NCBI RefSeq assembly: GCF_900129885.1
Contig: NZ_FQXE01000004.1
Coordinates: forward strand, 186,001-250,000
Direction: 5' to 3'
DNA length: 64,000 nucleotides
From: Pollutimonas bauzanensis
GTDB taxonomy: Bacteria; Pseudomonadota; Gammaproteobacteria; Burkholderiales; Burkholderiaceae_B
Position 1 is the stretch's first letter. Each line of letters starts with the position of its first letter. The translations under genes were made by a program, and so were the position numbers. Under the pieces are notes generated by a model. The model did no database searches, was not told where the DNA came from, and saw nothing but the letters and a program-made list of their open reading frames with translations. Positions 1-7,003 of this stretch are shown one piece after another.

Positions 1-470
1 ATGTCGTAGTTGAAGAATCCCCCCGGGGACGAGGGTGTCGGGACAAGATACTCCTCTGGCAGGCCCGCTATGGTGGTGCCATGAAAAAGCGCGGCCGGGA
101 CATTCAATTCCAGGGCCTGACGCGCCTCATCGACGGTAAATGCCGCGCCCGGCAGCGCATCCAGCGGATACCACTCATCGCCGCCATGAGATAGAGGCGT
201 GACGTCCGGCACTCGCAGCCTCCAGCGTTTCAGGTCTTCGCCGCGCGCCATCAGACGCCCCTCGTGCCTCAGCACCAGAACGATTTCCGCCGATTCCTGG
301 CGGTTCACTTGAAATGCAAGCCACATTTCTTCATCGGCCATATTCCCGCTCGCCGGTAGCGCCGCCCCGGAAATTGCCGACAGCAAAAACGCAATCAGCG
401 CAAGGACCGGCCAATGTGGGGAAAATCGACCTGCGCTACTGTTTTTCCAATACCAGATCGGTTTCGACAT
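1..470 (-). CDS. Chaperone-usher pilus outer-membrane usher, N-terminal part (cut by window edge)
   Basis: This is the first 156 residues of an outer-membrane usher (FimD/PapC/CsuD type), the pore that assembles and secretes pilus subunits. The ATG at 470 lies inside the end of the chaperone gene, overlapping it by 35 bases. It is followed by a basic stretch and a hydrophobic signal core at about residues 21-37. The mature N-terminus then shows usher-like segments: EEMWLAFQVN, a basic RHEGRLMARGEDL stretch, a WYPLDALPG turn, and GGFFNYDI at the edge where the first barrel strands begin. The remainder lies left of base 1. The order pilin - chaperone - usher fits Csu-type pili. I am confident of the family, less so of the exact start. 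Confidence 0.8.
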   Translation of the reverse strand, partial: MSKPIWYWKNSSAGRFSPHWPVLALIAFLLSAISGAALPASGNMADEEMWLAFQVNRQESAEIVLVLRHEGRLMARGEDLKRWRLRVPDVTPLSHGGDEWYPLDALPGAAFTVDEARQALELNVPAALFHGTTIAGLPEEYLVPTPSSPGGFFNYD

Positions 471-1179
471 TGCCAGCGTCCGTCTGCGCAGCAAGGCGCA
501 GTGTCGCCCCCGGCGCCAGGTTAGCTTTGACGATCCAATCCAGGCTTTGGCCCGGCATAAGGTACGCGGCAACCTGGCGAGTCACCGGCGGCAAGGCGCT
601 ATTTGCCTGCGAAACGCTGAAATTGGCGACCTGGACATGCACATTGCCGGAATTGGCCGCTGTTATCTTGATTTTCCCAGGAGCCATCGTGGCCGCTTTC
701 CATTGCAACATGGGCGAGGCCTGGACCAATGGCAATACGAAAACGGGCACGCCTATCCGTAATGCCACCTGCAGACCGCGGAAGCCGGGCGCCGGGGGCG
801 GGGGCACTTCCTGCAGATATAAACGGTAGCTGAGTTCCCGCTGCGGATCGATCGGACGGCGCAGGCCGACCCGCAGCAGCTGCGACCCACCCGCCGGCAC
901 CGTGAAAATGGGCGGGGTAGCAAGAATTTCCCGGGTGGGCGTGTAGACGTCCTTGCCTTCGCGCTGGGACCAGCTGAATACTTCCAACTGGACAAGAGCC
1001 GGCGCGCCGCCACTGTTTTGCAAGGTGAGGGCGGCCACCGGCCGCTTGTCGGACAGCATCACCCGGACCGGGTTGACGGAGAGGGAGCCCGCTCGCGCCC
1101 AGCCGCAAGCGAGCATGCTGACCAGGAATAAAATACTGCCAAAAAAGAAGAAACGCGTCCGGGCTGCCGCGGCGGCCAT
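436..1179 (-). CDS. Periplasmic pilus chaperone (PapD/CsuC-like)
   Basis: Periplasmic immunoglobulin-fold chaperone of 247 residues that would cap and fold pilus subunits before delivery to the usher. An Ala/Arg-rich start and a Phe-rich hydrophobic stretch (about residues 9-30) form the signal peptide. The N-terminal domain begins with SLSVNPVRVMLS, and the chaperone-type strand RELSYRLYLQEVP follows, with FRVGLR-like basic residues (LLRVGLRRP) before it. The second domain runs from about residue 160. The start codon overlaps the pilin stop by one base (TAATG), and the 3' end overlaps the usher start, so the three genes are one transcript and probably translationally coupled. Confidence 0.85.
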   Translation of the reverse strand: MAAAAARTRFFFFGSILFLVSMLACGWARAGSLSVNPVRVMLSDKRPVAALTLQNSGGAPALVQLEVFSWSQREGKDVYTPTREILATPPIFTVPAGGSQLLRVGLRRPIDPQRELSYRLYLQEVPPPPAPGFRGLQVALRIGVPVFVLPLVQASPMLQWKAATMAPGKIKITAANSGNVHVQVANFSVSQANSALPPVTRQVAAYLMPGQSLDWIVKANLAPGATLRLAAQTDAGNVETDLVLEKQ

Positions 1180-1706
1180 TAAAAATCGATCGTGGCGGTG
1201 ATGGTGTCGCTATAAACGCCAGCGATCGCGCTCGTTTGGCCGGACGGGATGCGGCCGTAAACGGTGAAGAGCTGCCCCGCTCCATTGCCGGTGTCTCCCG
1301 CGACGGTGGTTCCGCCGATATCGTCCCAGTTGACGCCTCCGGAAGCAATGGTCGACAAGGTGTAATTCAGGCGCGCCGTCCCGTTGCTATGCGTCATCTG
1401 GCGAGTGGTCACCGTTGCGCCGGGCGTGGCGCCGGCGTTCAGGCCTATGGTATAGGGGCTGCCATTGGTGCAGGTCGCGGTAAGCACGCTGGTGGCGTCG
1501 ACATTCCCGCCGAGCGCGTTGATGGTTTCGCCAAAAGCAAGTGGCGTGCCTTCAATAGTGCACGCGGCGGCGACCGTCCCCCCGACAGCGAAGGTGCCAG
1601 TGGCCTGCGCCGCCTGGCTGTCGGCGCCGATGACCAGGCCGCCCAGCGCAAGAGCGGAAGCAAGTGCAAATTTGAATGAACGTTGAACATGGTTGCGGGT
1701 TTTCAT
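1179..1706 (-). CDS. Spore coat U (SCPU) domain pilin subunit
   Basis: Structural subunit of 175 residues for a Csu-type pilus. I chose the ATG at 1706 because AGAGGAAGG stands just upstream; a reading from 1739 would add 11 residues with no such site. Residues 1-33 are a signal peptide ending near SQAAQA. The mature protein is Gly/Thr/Ala-rich with only two cysteines, C49 and C79, the pair expected to form the intradomain disulfide of SCPU subunits. The C-terminus (DTITATIDF) is the usual terminal strand. It is the first gene of the operon leading to chaperone and usher. Such pili mediate surface attachment and biofilm in Acinetobacter; the role here is inferred. Confidence 0.85.
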   Translation of the reverse strand: MKTRNHVQRSFKFALASALALGGLVIGADSQAAQATGTFAVGGTVAAACTIEGTPLAFGETINALGGNVDATSVLTATCTNGSPYTIGLNAGATPGATVTTRQMTHSNGTARLNYTLSTIASGGVNWDDIGGTTVAGDTGNGAGQLFTVYGRIPSGQTSAIAGVYSDTITATIDF

Positions 1707-1729
1707 TGGGCCTTCCTCTAGATAATAAA

Positions 1730-1777
1730 ATGCCGTCACCCAGTGATGGCATGGTCCGCGCCAGCGATGGTATGGTC
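1730..1777. promoter_or_regulatory. Inverted and direct repeats upstream of the pilus operon
   Basis: Arms ATGCCGTCAC (1730-1739) and GTGATGGCAT (1743-1752) match at 9 of 10 positions around a 3-base spacer. Overlapping this, GATGGCATGGTC (1745-1756) is repeated as GATGGTATGGTC (1766-1777), a 21-base phase of about two helical turns. The block lies 24-71 bases upstream of the pilin ATG, on the promoter side, so it is a candidate operator for control of the pilus operon. The bound protein is unknown. Confidence 0.45.
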
Positions 1778-1989
1778 AACGGCGCTGAAAACAGGTATCG
1801 AGAGGAAGGAACGGTTCTGCCGCCCCGCGCGGTTTGGTCTCAAGCTACAGGCCTTCGGTTCCCTTCTTTTGACTCGTTCGCCAGTGTCATTGGATCCTGA
1901 TGCTGCGCAACCGCTACCAGGGTATTGTTAATTTTTATTTCGAGTAATGACATATATCAATAATTGTGACGCCGCGACGGCGGCCGGCC

Positions 1990-3186
1990 TTAGACACGCT
2001 GGAAAATGCCGGCCGCCCCCATGCCGGTGCCGACGCACATGGTCAGCATGCCGTACTCCAGATTGCGCCGGCGCAGGCCGTGAATGACCGTCGCGGCGCG
2101 GATGGCGCCGGTGGCGCCCAGGGGATGGCCCAGGGCGATCGCCCCGCCCAGCGGATTGACGATAGCCGGATCCAGGCCGAGATCGCGAATGACAGCCAGC
2201 GATTGCGCGGCAAAAGCCTCATTCAGTTCTATCCAGCCGATCTGGTCCAGCGTCAGGCCGGCCAGCCTGAGCGCGTGCGGAATGGCTTCCTTGGGCCCTA
2301 TGCCCATGATTTCCGGGGGCACACCCTTTACGGCGAAGGACACGAAACGCGCCAGTGGGGTCAGCCCGTGGGTTTTCAGGGCGCGCTCGGACACCACCAG
2401 CAGGGCGCCGGCGCCGTCGGAAATCTGTGAACTATTGCCCGCCGTGACGCTGCCTCTGGCCGCGAACACGGGGCGCAGTTTCGCCAGGGCTTCCAGGCTG
2501 GTGTCGGCGCGCGGGCCTTCATCGAGCGCGACCGTGGCGCTGGCGAGGGCCACTTCCCCGCTGTCGAGGTCGGGACTGCGGCGCAGCACTTCTATGGGCA
2601 GGATCTCGTCGGCGAATTCGCCGGCCCGCTGGCCGGCAATGGCGCGCTGGTTCGATTGCAGGGCGAATGCGTCCTGATCCTCGCGGGAGACTTTCCAGCG
2701 CGCCGCGACTTGCTCGGCGGTAAGGCCCATGCCGTAGGCGATGCCGAGGTTTTCATCGCGCTCGAAGATGCCCGGGCTGAACGAGGTGCCGACGCCCATG
2801 GTGGGCACCAGGCTCATGGATTCCGTGCCCGCCGCGATGATGACATCGGCTTCCCCCACCCGGATCCGGTCGGCCGCCATGGCGATGGCGGTAAGGCCGG
2901 AGGCGCAAAAGCGGTTGACGGTCACGCCGGCCACCGAGGCAGGCAGGCCGGCCAGCAAGGCGCCTATGCGCGCCACATTCAGGCCTTGCGGGCCTTCCGG
3001 TATGGCGCAGCCCACGATGGCGTCTTCAATGGCGGCTGGGTCCAGGCCGGGAGCCTGCGCCAGCAGACCCTTTATGACGGTGGCCAGCAGGTCATCGGGC
3101 CGGGTGTGCGAAAACATCCCGCGCGGCGCCTTGCCGATGGGGCTGCGGGTTGCCGCGACGATATAGGCTTGTTGCAATGTGGTCAT
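1990..3186 (-). CDS. Acetyl-CoA C-acyltransferase (thiolase)
   Basis: Thiolase of 398 residues, the last step of beta-oxidation (3-ketoacyl-CoA + CoA to acetyl-CoA + shortened acyl-CoA). The nucleophilic cysteine is C94 in VNRFCASGL. The catalytic histidine is H354 in GHPLGATGA, and the acid/base cysteine is C384 in CVGTGMGAAG, so all three active-site blocks are intact. Length is normal for the FadA family. It lies 36 bases downstream of the dehydrogenase/hydratase gene on the same strand, so the two form a beta-oxidation operon. A biosynthetic acetyl-CoA acetyltransferase is possible, but the neighbour argues for degradation. Confidence 0.93.
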   Translation of the reverse strand: MTTLQQAYIVAATRSPIGKAPRGMFSHTRPDDLLATVIKGLLAQAPGLDPAAIEDAIVGCAIPEGPQGLNVARIGALLAGLPASVAGVTVNRFCASGLTAIAMAADRIRVGEADVIIAAGTESMSLVPTMGVGTSFSPGIFERDENLGIAYGMGLTAEQVAARWKVSREDQDAFALQSNQRAIAGQRAGEFADEILPIEVLRRSPDLDSGEVALASATVALDEGPRADTSLEALAKLRPVFAARGSVTAGNSSQISDGAGALLVVSERALKTHGLTPLARFVSFAVKGVPPEIMGIGPKEAIPHALRLAGLTLDQIGWIELNEAFAAQSLAVIRDLGLDPAIVNPLGGAIALGHPLGATGAIRAATVIHGLRRRNLEYGMLTMCVGTGMGAAGIFQRV

Positions 3187-3222
3187 GCCTGTTCCTCTTT
3201 TGCTGTTTGCATGGGCGCCCCG

Positions 3223-5670
3223 TCAATTGCGGACAGGCTTGCCGGTTTTCAGAATGCCGGCGATGCGTTCCTGGGTTTTTTCCTGGACCAGCAGGTTCAG
3301 GAAGGCCTCGCGCTCGCGCTTGAGCATCCAGGCTTCGTCCACCAGGGAGCCTGGATCCACGTCGCCTCCGCACATGACATAGGCGATTTTTTCGGCCACC
3401 GTGAAATCATGGTCGGAGATGTAGCCGCCGACTTTCATGTTGAGCAATTGCGCTTTCAGCGTGGCGATGCCGTCGCGGCCGGCCACCGGGAAGCGCCGCG
3501 GCAGCGGCGCGCGCCAGCCCGCCTCGGCCAGGTTGCGCGCTTCGCGCACGGCCACGTACAGCAGTTCATGGCGATTCATGACGATGGGATCCGACGGCCG
3601 CAAATAACCCATATTGCGCGCATCCAGGGCGGACTTCGACACCTGGGCGCTGGCGACCGCCAGGGCGAACTTTTTCAGGAAGGCCAGCAAGGGCGCGTCG
3701 GGCGCCGCCTCGGCCTGCAGCTCGGCCGCCCGGCGGGCGCAGAACGACAGCCCGCCGGCGCCCGGCACCAGGCCTATGCCGGCCTCGACCAGGCCGATAT
3801 AGGTCTCGAAATGCGCCACGCGCCGCGCGCAGTGCACCGCCAGTTCGCAGCCGCCGCCCAGCGCCAGGCCGGCCAGGGCCGCGACCACCGGGACTTGAGC
3901 GTAGCGCAGGCGCAAGACCATGTCCTGCATTTCGCGCTCTATCGGCTCCACGGCCGCGGCGCCGCCCTGCTCGAAAGCGGGCAGCATGGCCTTGAGATCG
4001 GCGCCGGCCGAAAAGGGGTCGTCCGTCTGGCCGATGACCAGCGCCTTGAATGAGGCCTCGGCCAGATCGACGGCGTGCGCGATGCCGCGCACCACGCCGG
4101 GGCTGAGGGTATGCATCTTGGTCTTGAACGACACCAGCAATACGTCGCCCGGATGCGGCGCGGGCAGCGTCCAGCAACGGACCGCTTCGTTTTCGTACAC
4201 CACCGCCGGCTCCAGGCTGGCGGTTTCGCCCACGAGCAGGGGCGCGCCGATCTGCCGCTGGTACACAGGCAGGCCGCTGCGCCCCTCGAAGCGCTTGTCG
4301 CGCGGGTTCCAGGAGCCGGCGGGCGTATGCACGCCGCGGGCCTCCCAGACCGGCCCGCGGGTCGCCCACTCGGGCAGCGGCGCGCTGGACAGGGTCTTGC
4401 CGGCGGCGATGTCCGCGGCAATCCAGCCGGCCACATCGCGCCAGCCCGCCGCCTGCCAGATTTCGAACGGCCCCTGGGCATGGCCGAAGCCCCATTTCAT
4501 GGCCAGGTCGACCTGCCGCGCGGTGTCGGCGATATCGGCCAGGTGGACGGCGCTGTAATGAAAGCCGTCGCGCAACACCGCCCACAGGAATTGCGCCTGC
4601 GGGTGATCGGAATCGTGCAAGGCCTTGAGCTTTCTGGCCGGATCCCGCTCGGCGAGGATAGCCGCGACCGGCTCGGCTATGGTGGCGCCGGCCGGCACGT
4701 ACTCTTGCCGGGCCGGATCCAGGCGCGATATGGCCTTGCCTTGCTTGCGATAGAAGCCCGCGCCGGTTTTCTGGCCCAGCGCGCCTTTCGCGATCAGGGC
4801 GGCCAGCACCGGCGGCACGCCGAAATGCGGGTGAAAAGGATCTTGCGGCAACTGGTCCTGCATGGTGCGTATGACATGCGCCAGCGTGTCCAGCCCCACG
4901 ACGTCCGCCGTGCGGAATGTGCCGGACTTGGCGCGCCCCAGCCGGGTGCCGGTGAGCTCATCGACCAGGTCGTAGGGCAGGCCGAATTTCTCGGCCTGGG
5001 CGAACACCGACAGGATGCCGAAGACGCCTATGCGGTTGCCGATGAAATTGGGCGTGTCTTTGGCCCGGACCACGCCCTTGCCCAGCTGCGACACCAGAAA
5101 GGTTTCCAGCAGATCCAGCAAAAGGGGCGAGGTATCGGCGGTCGGTATCAGTTCCACCAGAGTCATGTAACGCGGCGGATTGAAAAAATGCACGCCGCAA
5201 AAACGCGCGCGCAGCGATTCAGGCAGCGCCGCCGCGAGATCGGTAATCGACAGTCCCGAGGTATTGCTGGCGATGATGGCGTCGTGCTTGATGGCGGGGG
5301 CCAGCTTGTGATAGAGGTCGCGCTTCCAGTCCAGGCGCTCGGCGATGGCTTCGATGACCAGGTCGCATTCGGCCAGGCGGGGCAGATCGTCTTCGTAGTT
5401 GGCGACGCTGATCAGGGCCGCAAGCTCGGGGCTGCCCAGCGGCGCCGGATTCAGCTTGGCAAGCTGCGCAACCGCCCGCCGGGCAATGCCGTTCCTGTCG
5501 CCCTCCTGGGCCGGCAAATCGAACAGCACCACCGGCACGCCCGCATTCACGCAATGCGCGGCAATCTGCGCGCCCATGACGCCGGCGCCGCACACCGCCA
5601 CCTTGCGTATGTGGAATCGGGCGGCATCCGCCGCCGCTTGTTGACCGGATTGACCAGACTGCATGGACAT
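3223..5670 (-). CDS. Bifunctional 3-hydroxyacyl-CoA dehydrogenase / enoyl-CoA hydratase (FadN-like domain order)
   Basis: Two-domain beta-oxidation enzyme of 815 residues. The NAD-binding Rossmann motif GAGVMG is at residues 28-33, so the 3-hydroxyacyl-CoA dehydrogenase domain is N-terminal. The enoyl-CoA hydratase domain follows in the C-terminal half, with the oxyanion-hole segment ADLKAML, then GLALGGGCELA and VEAGIGLVPGAGG carrying the two acidic residues. This is the reverse of E. coli FadB and resembles Bacillus FadN, which also sits beside a FadA thiolase. The ATG at 5670 was preferred over a 23-residue-longer reading because the extension is unlike the family and a G-rich site precedes it. 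MQSG at 5664 is an alternative start. Confidence 0.9.
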   Translation of the reverse strand: MSMQSGQSGQQAAADAARFHIRKVAVCGAGVMGAQIAAHCVNAGVPVVLFDLPAQEGDRNGIARRAVAQLAKLNPAPLGSPELAALISVANYEDDLPRLAECDLVIEAIAERLDWKRDLYHKLAPAIKHDAIIASNTSGLSITDLAAALPESLRARFCGVHFFNPPRYMTLVELIPTADTSPLLLDLLETFLVSQLGKGVVRAKDTPNFIGNRIGVFGILSVFAQAEKFGLPYDLVDELTGTRLGRAKSGTFRTADVVGLDTLAHVIRTMQDQLPQDPFHPHFGVPPVLAALIAKGALGQKTGAGFYRKQGKAISRLDPARQEYVPAGATIAEPVAAILAERDPARKLKALHDSDHPQAQFLWAVLRDGFHYSAVHLADIADTARQVDLAMKWGFGHAQGPFEIWQAAGWRDVAGWIAADIAAGKTLSSAPLPEWATRGPVWEARGVHTPAGSWNPRDKRFEGRSGLPVYQRQIGAPLLVGETASLEPAVVYENEAVRCWTLPAPHPGDVLLVSFKTKMHTLSPGVVRGIAHAVDLAEASFKALVIGQTDDPFSAGADLKAMLPAFEQGGAAAVEPIEREMQDMVLRLRYAQVPVVAALAGLALGGGCELAVHCARRVAHFETYIGLVEAGIGLVPGAGGLSFCARRAAELQAEAAPDAPLLAFLKKFALAVASAQVSKSALDARNMGYLRPSDPIVMNRHELLYVAVREARNLAEAGWRAPLPRRFPVAGRDGIATLKAQLLNMKVGGYISDHDFTVAEKIAYVMCGGDVDPGSLVDEAWMLKREREAFLNLLVQEKTQERIAGILKTGKPVRN

Positions 5671-5687
5671 ACCCCCAAATTGGACAG

Positions 5688-5712
5688 GCGAGCCGCGGCG
5701 ATTCCGGCTCGC
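5688..5712. repeat. 8-bp inverted repeat upstream of the beta-oxidation operon
   Basis: GCGAGCCG (5688-5695) and CGGCTCGC (5705-5712) are perfect inverted arms with a 9-base spacer. The repeat lies 18 bases upstream of the dehydrogenase/hydratase ATG, in the region shared with the divergent RAYT-like gene. It could be an operator for a TetR-type fatty-acid regulator or a leader hairpin; the sequence alone does not decide. Confidence 0.4.
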
Positions 5713-5849
5713 GGTTAGAAGAACACACCGGACCGACAATAATCCATGGCGCGAATTTTTACCACGACGTGCATCAACCGCGGCGGCTGCAGCCAGAGCA
5801 GTTCATTATAGAATAGCGCCCACAGACCCACTGGAAACATCCGCCTCCC

Positions 5850-6542
5850 ATGGCCCGACTGCCCCGCCTCTACGCCCCGCAGATTCCCCAGCTCGTGCTG
5901 GCGGAATTCGCCCGCCCGCTGGCTGCCGTCTCCGATCCCACGCCGCAGGCCGAGCTGGACCAGTTGCTGGCATGGCTGCAGCAGGACGCCCGCGGGCACA
6001 AAGTGGCGCTGCATGGCTGGCTGCTGCTGAACGACCGCATCATATTGCTGGCCACGCCGCCCGATGCGCAAAGCCTGTCGAAATTGATACAGGCCCTGGG
6101 CCGGCGCATGGCCGCGCAGATGCGGCGCGGGCGGGTTTTTGCGGGCCGCTATCGAAGCGCCCTGGTCGAACCCGGCCATTGGATGCTGCCGGCGCTCATC
6201 TGGCTGGAATCCTTGCCGGTGCAAATGCACTACGTCGACAAGCCGGAGAACTGGCCGTGGTCGTCGGCGGCCGGACACGCCGGGGTGGACACGCGCAGTG
6301 ACGCGCTGGTCACCGACCACATCGATTATTGGCAGGACGGCAATACGCCGTTCGCGCGCCAGGCCAGGTACAGGGAGCGCATGGCCCATGGCTTGTCGGC
6401 CACGCAGAACCGGCGCATCGAACAGGCTCTTTTCGGCCAGTGGGCGCTGGGCGAACCGGCGTTTCTCGCCCGGATCGAAGCCCGCGCGTCGCGCCGCGTG
6501 GCGCCCACCCCGCGCGGCAGGCCCCGCAAAGCCGCCGGCTGA
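5850..6542 (+). CDS. RAYT/REP-associated transposase-like protein lacking the HUH histidines
   Basis: Protein of 230 residues related to Y1/REP-associated tyrosine transposases. The frame of the family is visible: LHGWLLLN (residues 54-61) corresponds to the usual VHAYVLMP, a basic GRVFAGRYRS corresponds to the GxxWxxRF region, and PENWPWSSAAGH matches the pedypWSSyrah block. However, the NHVH metal-binding motif reads D62-R63-I64-I65, and the YIExNPVRA block reads WLESLPVQMHY. Both catalytic elements therefore look lost. The gene is intact and has no flanking terminal repeats that I can see. It is probably a domesticated nucleic-acid-binding protein rather than an active transposase. Confidence 0.7.
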   Translation: MARLPRLYAPQIPQLVLAEFARPLAAVSDPTPQAELDQLLAWLQQDARGHKVALHGWLLLNDRIILLATPPDAQSLSKLIQALGRRMAAQMRRGRVFAGRYRSALVEPGHWMLPALIWLESLPVQMHYVDKPENWPWSSAAGHAGVDTRSDALVTDHIDYWQDGNTPFARQARYRERMAHGLSATQNRRIEQALFGQWALGEPAFLARIEARASRRVAPTPRGRPRKAAG

Positions 6543-6595
6543 CCCGGCGCGGCTTGTCGGAAGGGCCGCGACGCGGCCCCGCGGCGGGACGCGGA

Positions 6596-6772
6596 TTACC
6601 TGCAGACTTGCGATCCGAAGAATACGACGCCCATGCCGCCGGCCGGTCTATGCCCGCCGTTGCGGCCGGCGCGTTGCAAACCTGCGGTCTTTTTGCTCGC
6701 GGGCAGCGCTTTTTTTTGCCCGATTTTGGTGCATCCCGGCAGCGCCAAGGCAAGCATTTTTCTAAAAATCAT
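6596..6772 (-). CDS. Possible 58-residue small protein
   Basis: A short reading frame I do not recognise. Its ATG at 6772 is preceded by AAAAGGAG at a spacing of 6 bases, an unusually good ribosome site for a chance frame. The product starts MIFRKMLALALPGC, a basic then hydrophobic stretch ending in Cys that faintly resembles a lipoprotein signal. It continues as a Lys/Arg/Gly-rich tail ending FFGSQVCR. A run of eight A in the coding strand invites frameshift or sequence error. It may be a genuine small secreted protein or a remnant; confidence is low. Confidence 0.3.
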   Translation of the reverse strand: MIFRKMLALALPGCTKIGQKKALPASKKTAGLQRAGRNGGHRPAGGMGVVFFGSQVCR

Positions 6773-6843
6773 TTTTTTCTCCTTTTATAATCAATGATTT
6801 AAATACGTCCCCAATTATGTCATCCATAGATGATGGCGTCAAT

Positions 6844-6886
6844 TAAAAGGGTCGCACCCCTTTTATTCCTCTTGTAAAAGAGTCGC
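6844..6886. promoter_or_regulatory. Direct repeat and hairpin in the gltB leader
   Basis: TAAAAGGGTCGC (6844-6855) recurs as TAAAAGAGTCGC (6875-6886), exactly 31 bases later, about three helical turns. The first copy is also the left arm of a hairpin, AAAAGGG (6845-6851) with CCCTTTT (6858-6864). Phased repeats upstream of gltBD could bind a nitrogen or amino-acid regulator. The hairpin could instead be a weak terminator. Confidence 0.35.
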
Positions 6887-7003
6887 GGCGGCGTTATCTT
6901 TCCCCTACTGCACTGCACCAAGCCTTAGCCGCGACGGCCCGTATCTCTGAATTCCGGGCCGTACGCTTGTCTATACGGTGCCAATCGACCTGCGAGTCCT
7001 CCT

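Larger units (their letters stand above)
6543..7003. other. Intergenic region between the RAYT-like gene and gltB
   Basis: About 460 bases without a confident gene. It holds a GC-rich hairpin (GGGCCGC-GAC-GCGGCCC, about 6564-6580) just after the RAYT-like stop, a possible small reverse-strand reading frame (6596-6772), and an AT-rich stretch around 6760-6880 with a hairpin and a direct repeat before gltB. The gltB promoter should lie in the right half, but I could not place convincing -35/-10 boxes. Confidence 0.6.

Noticed and set aside
2656-4053. Long forward open frame opposite the beta-oxidation genes
   Set aside because: Low-complexity translation, opposite strongly supported enzymes; typical GC-rich shadow, as is the one at 4075-5718.
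5850-6542. Complete IS200/IS605-type insertion sequence
   Set aside because: Catalytic motifs are replaced and no subterminal hairpins or target duplication are visible.
6543-7003. Riboswitch upstream of gltB
   Set aside because: No recognisable aptamer core (for example glutamine or glycine types) could be matched by eye; only a simple hairpin and repeat.
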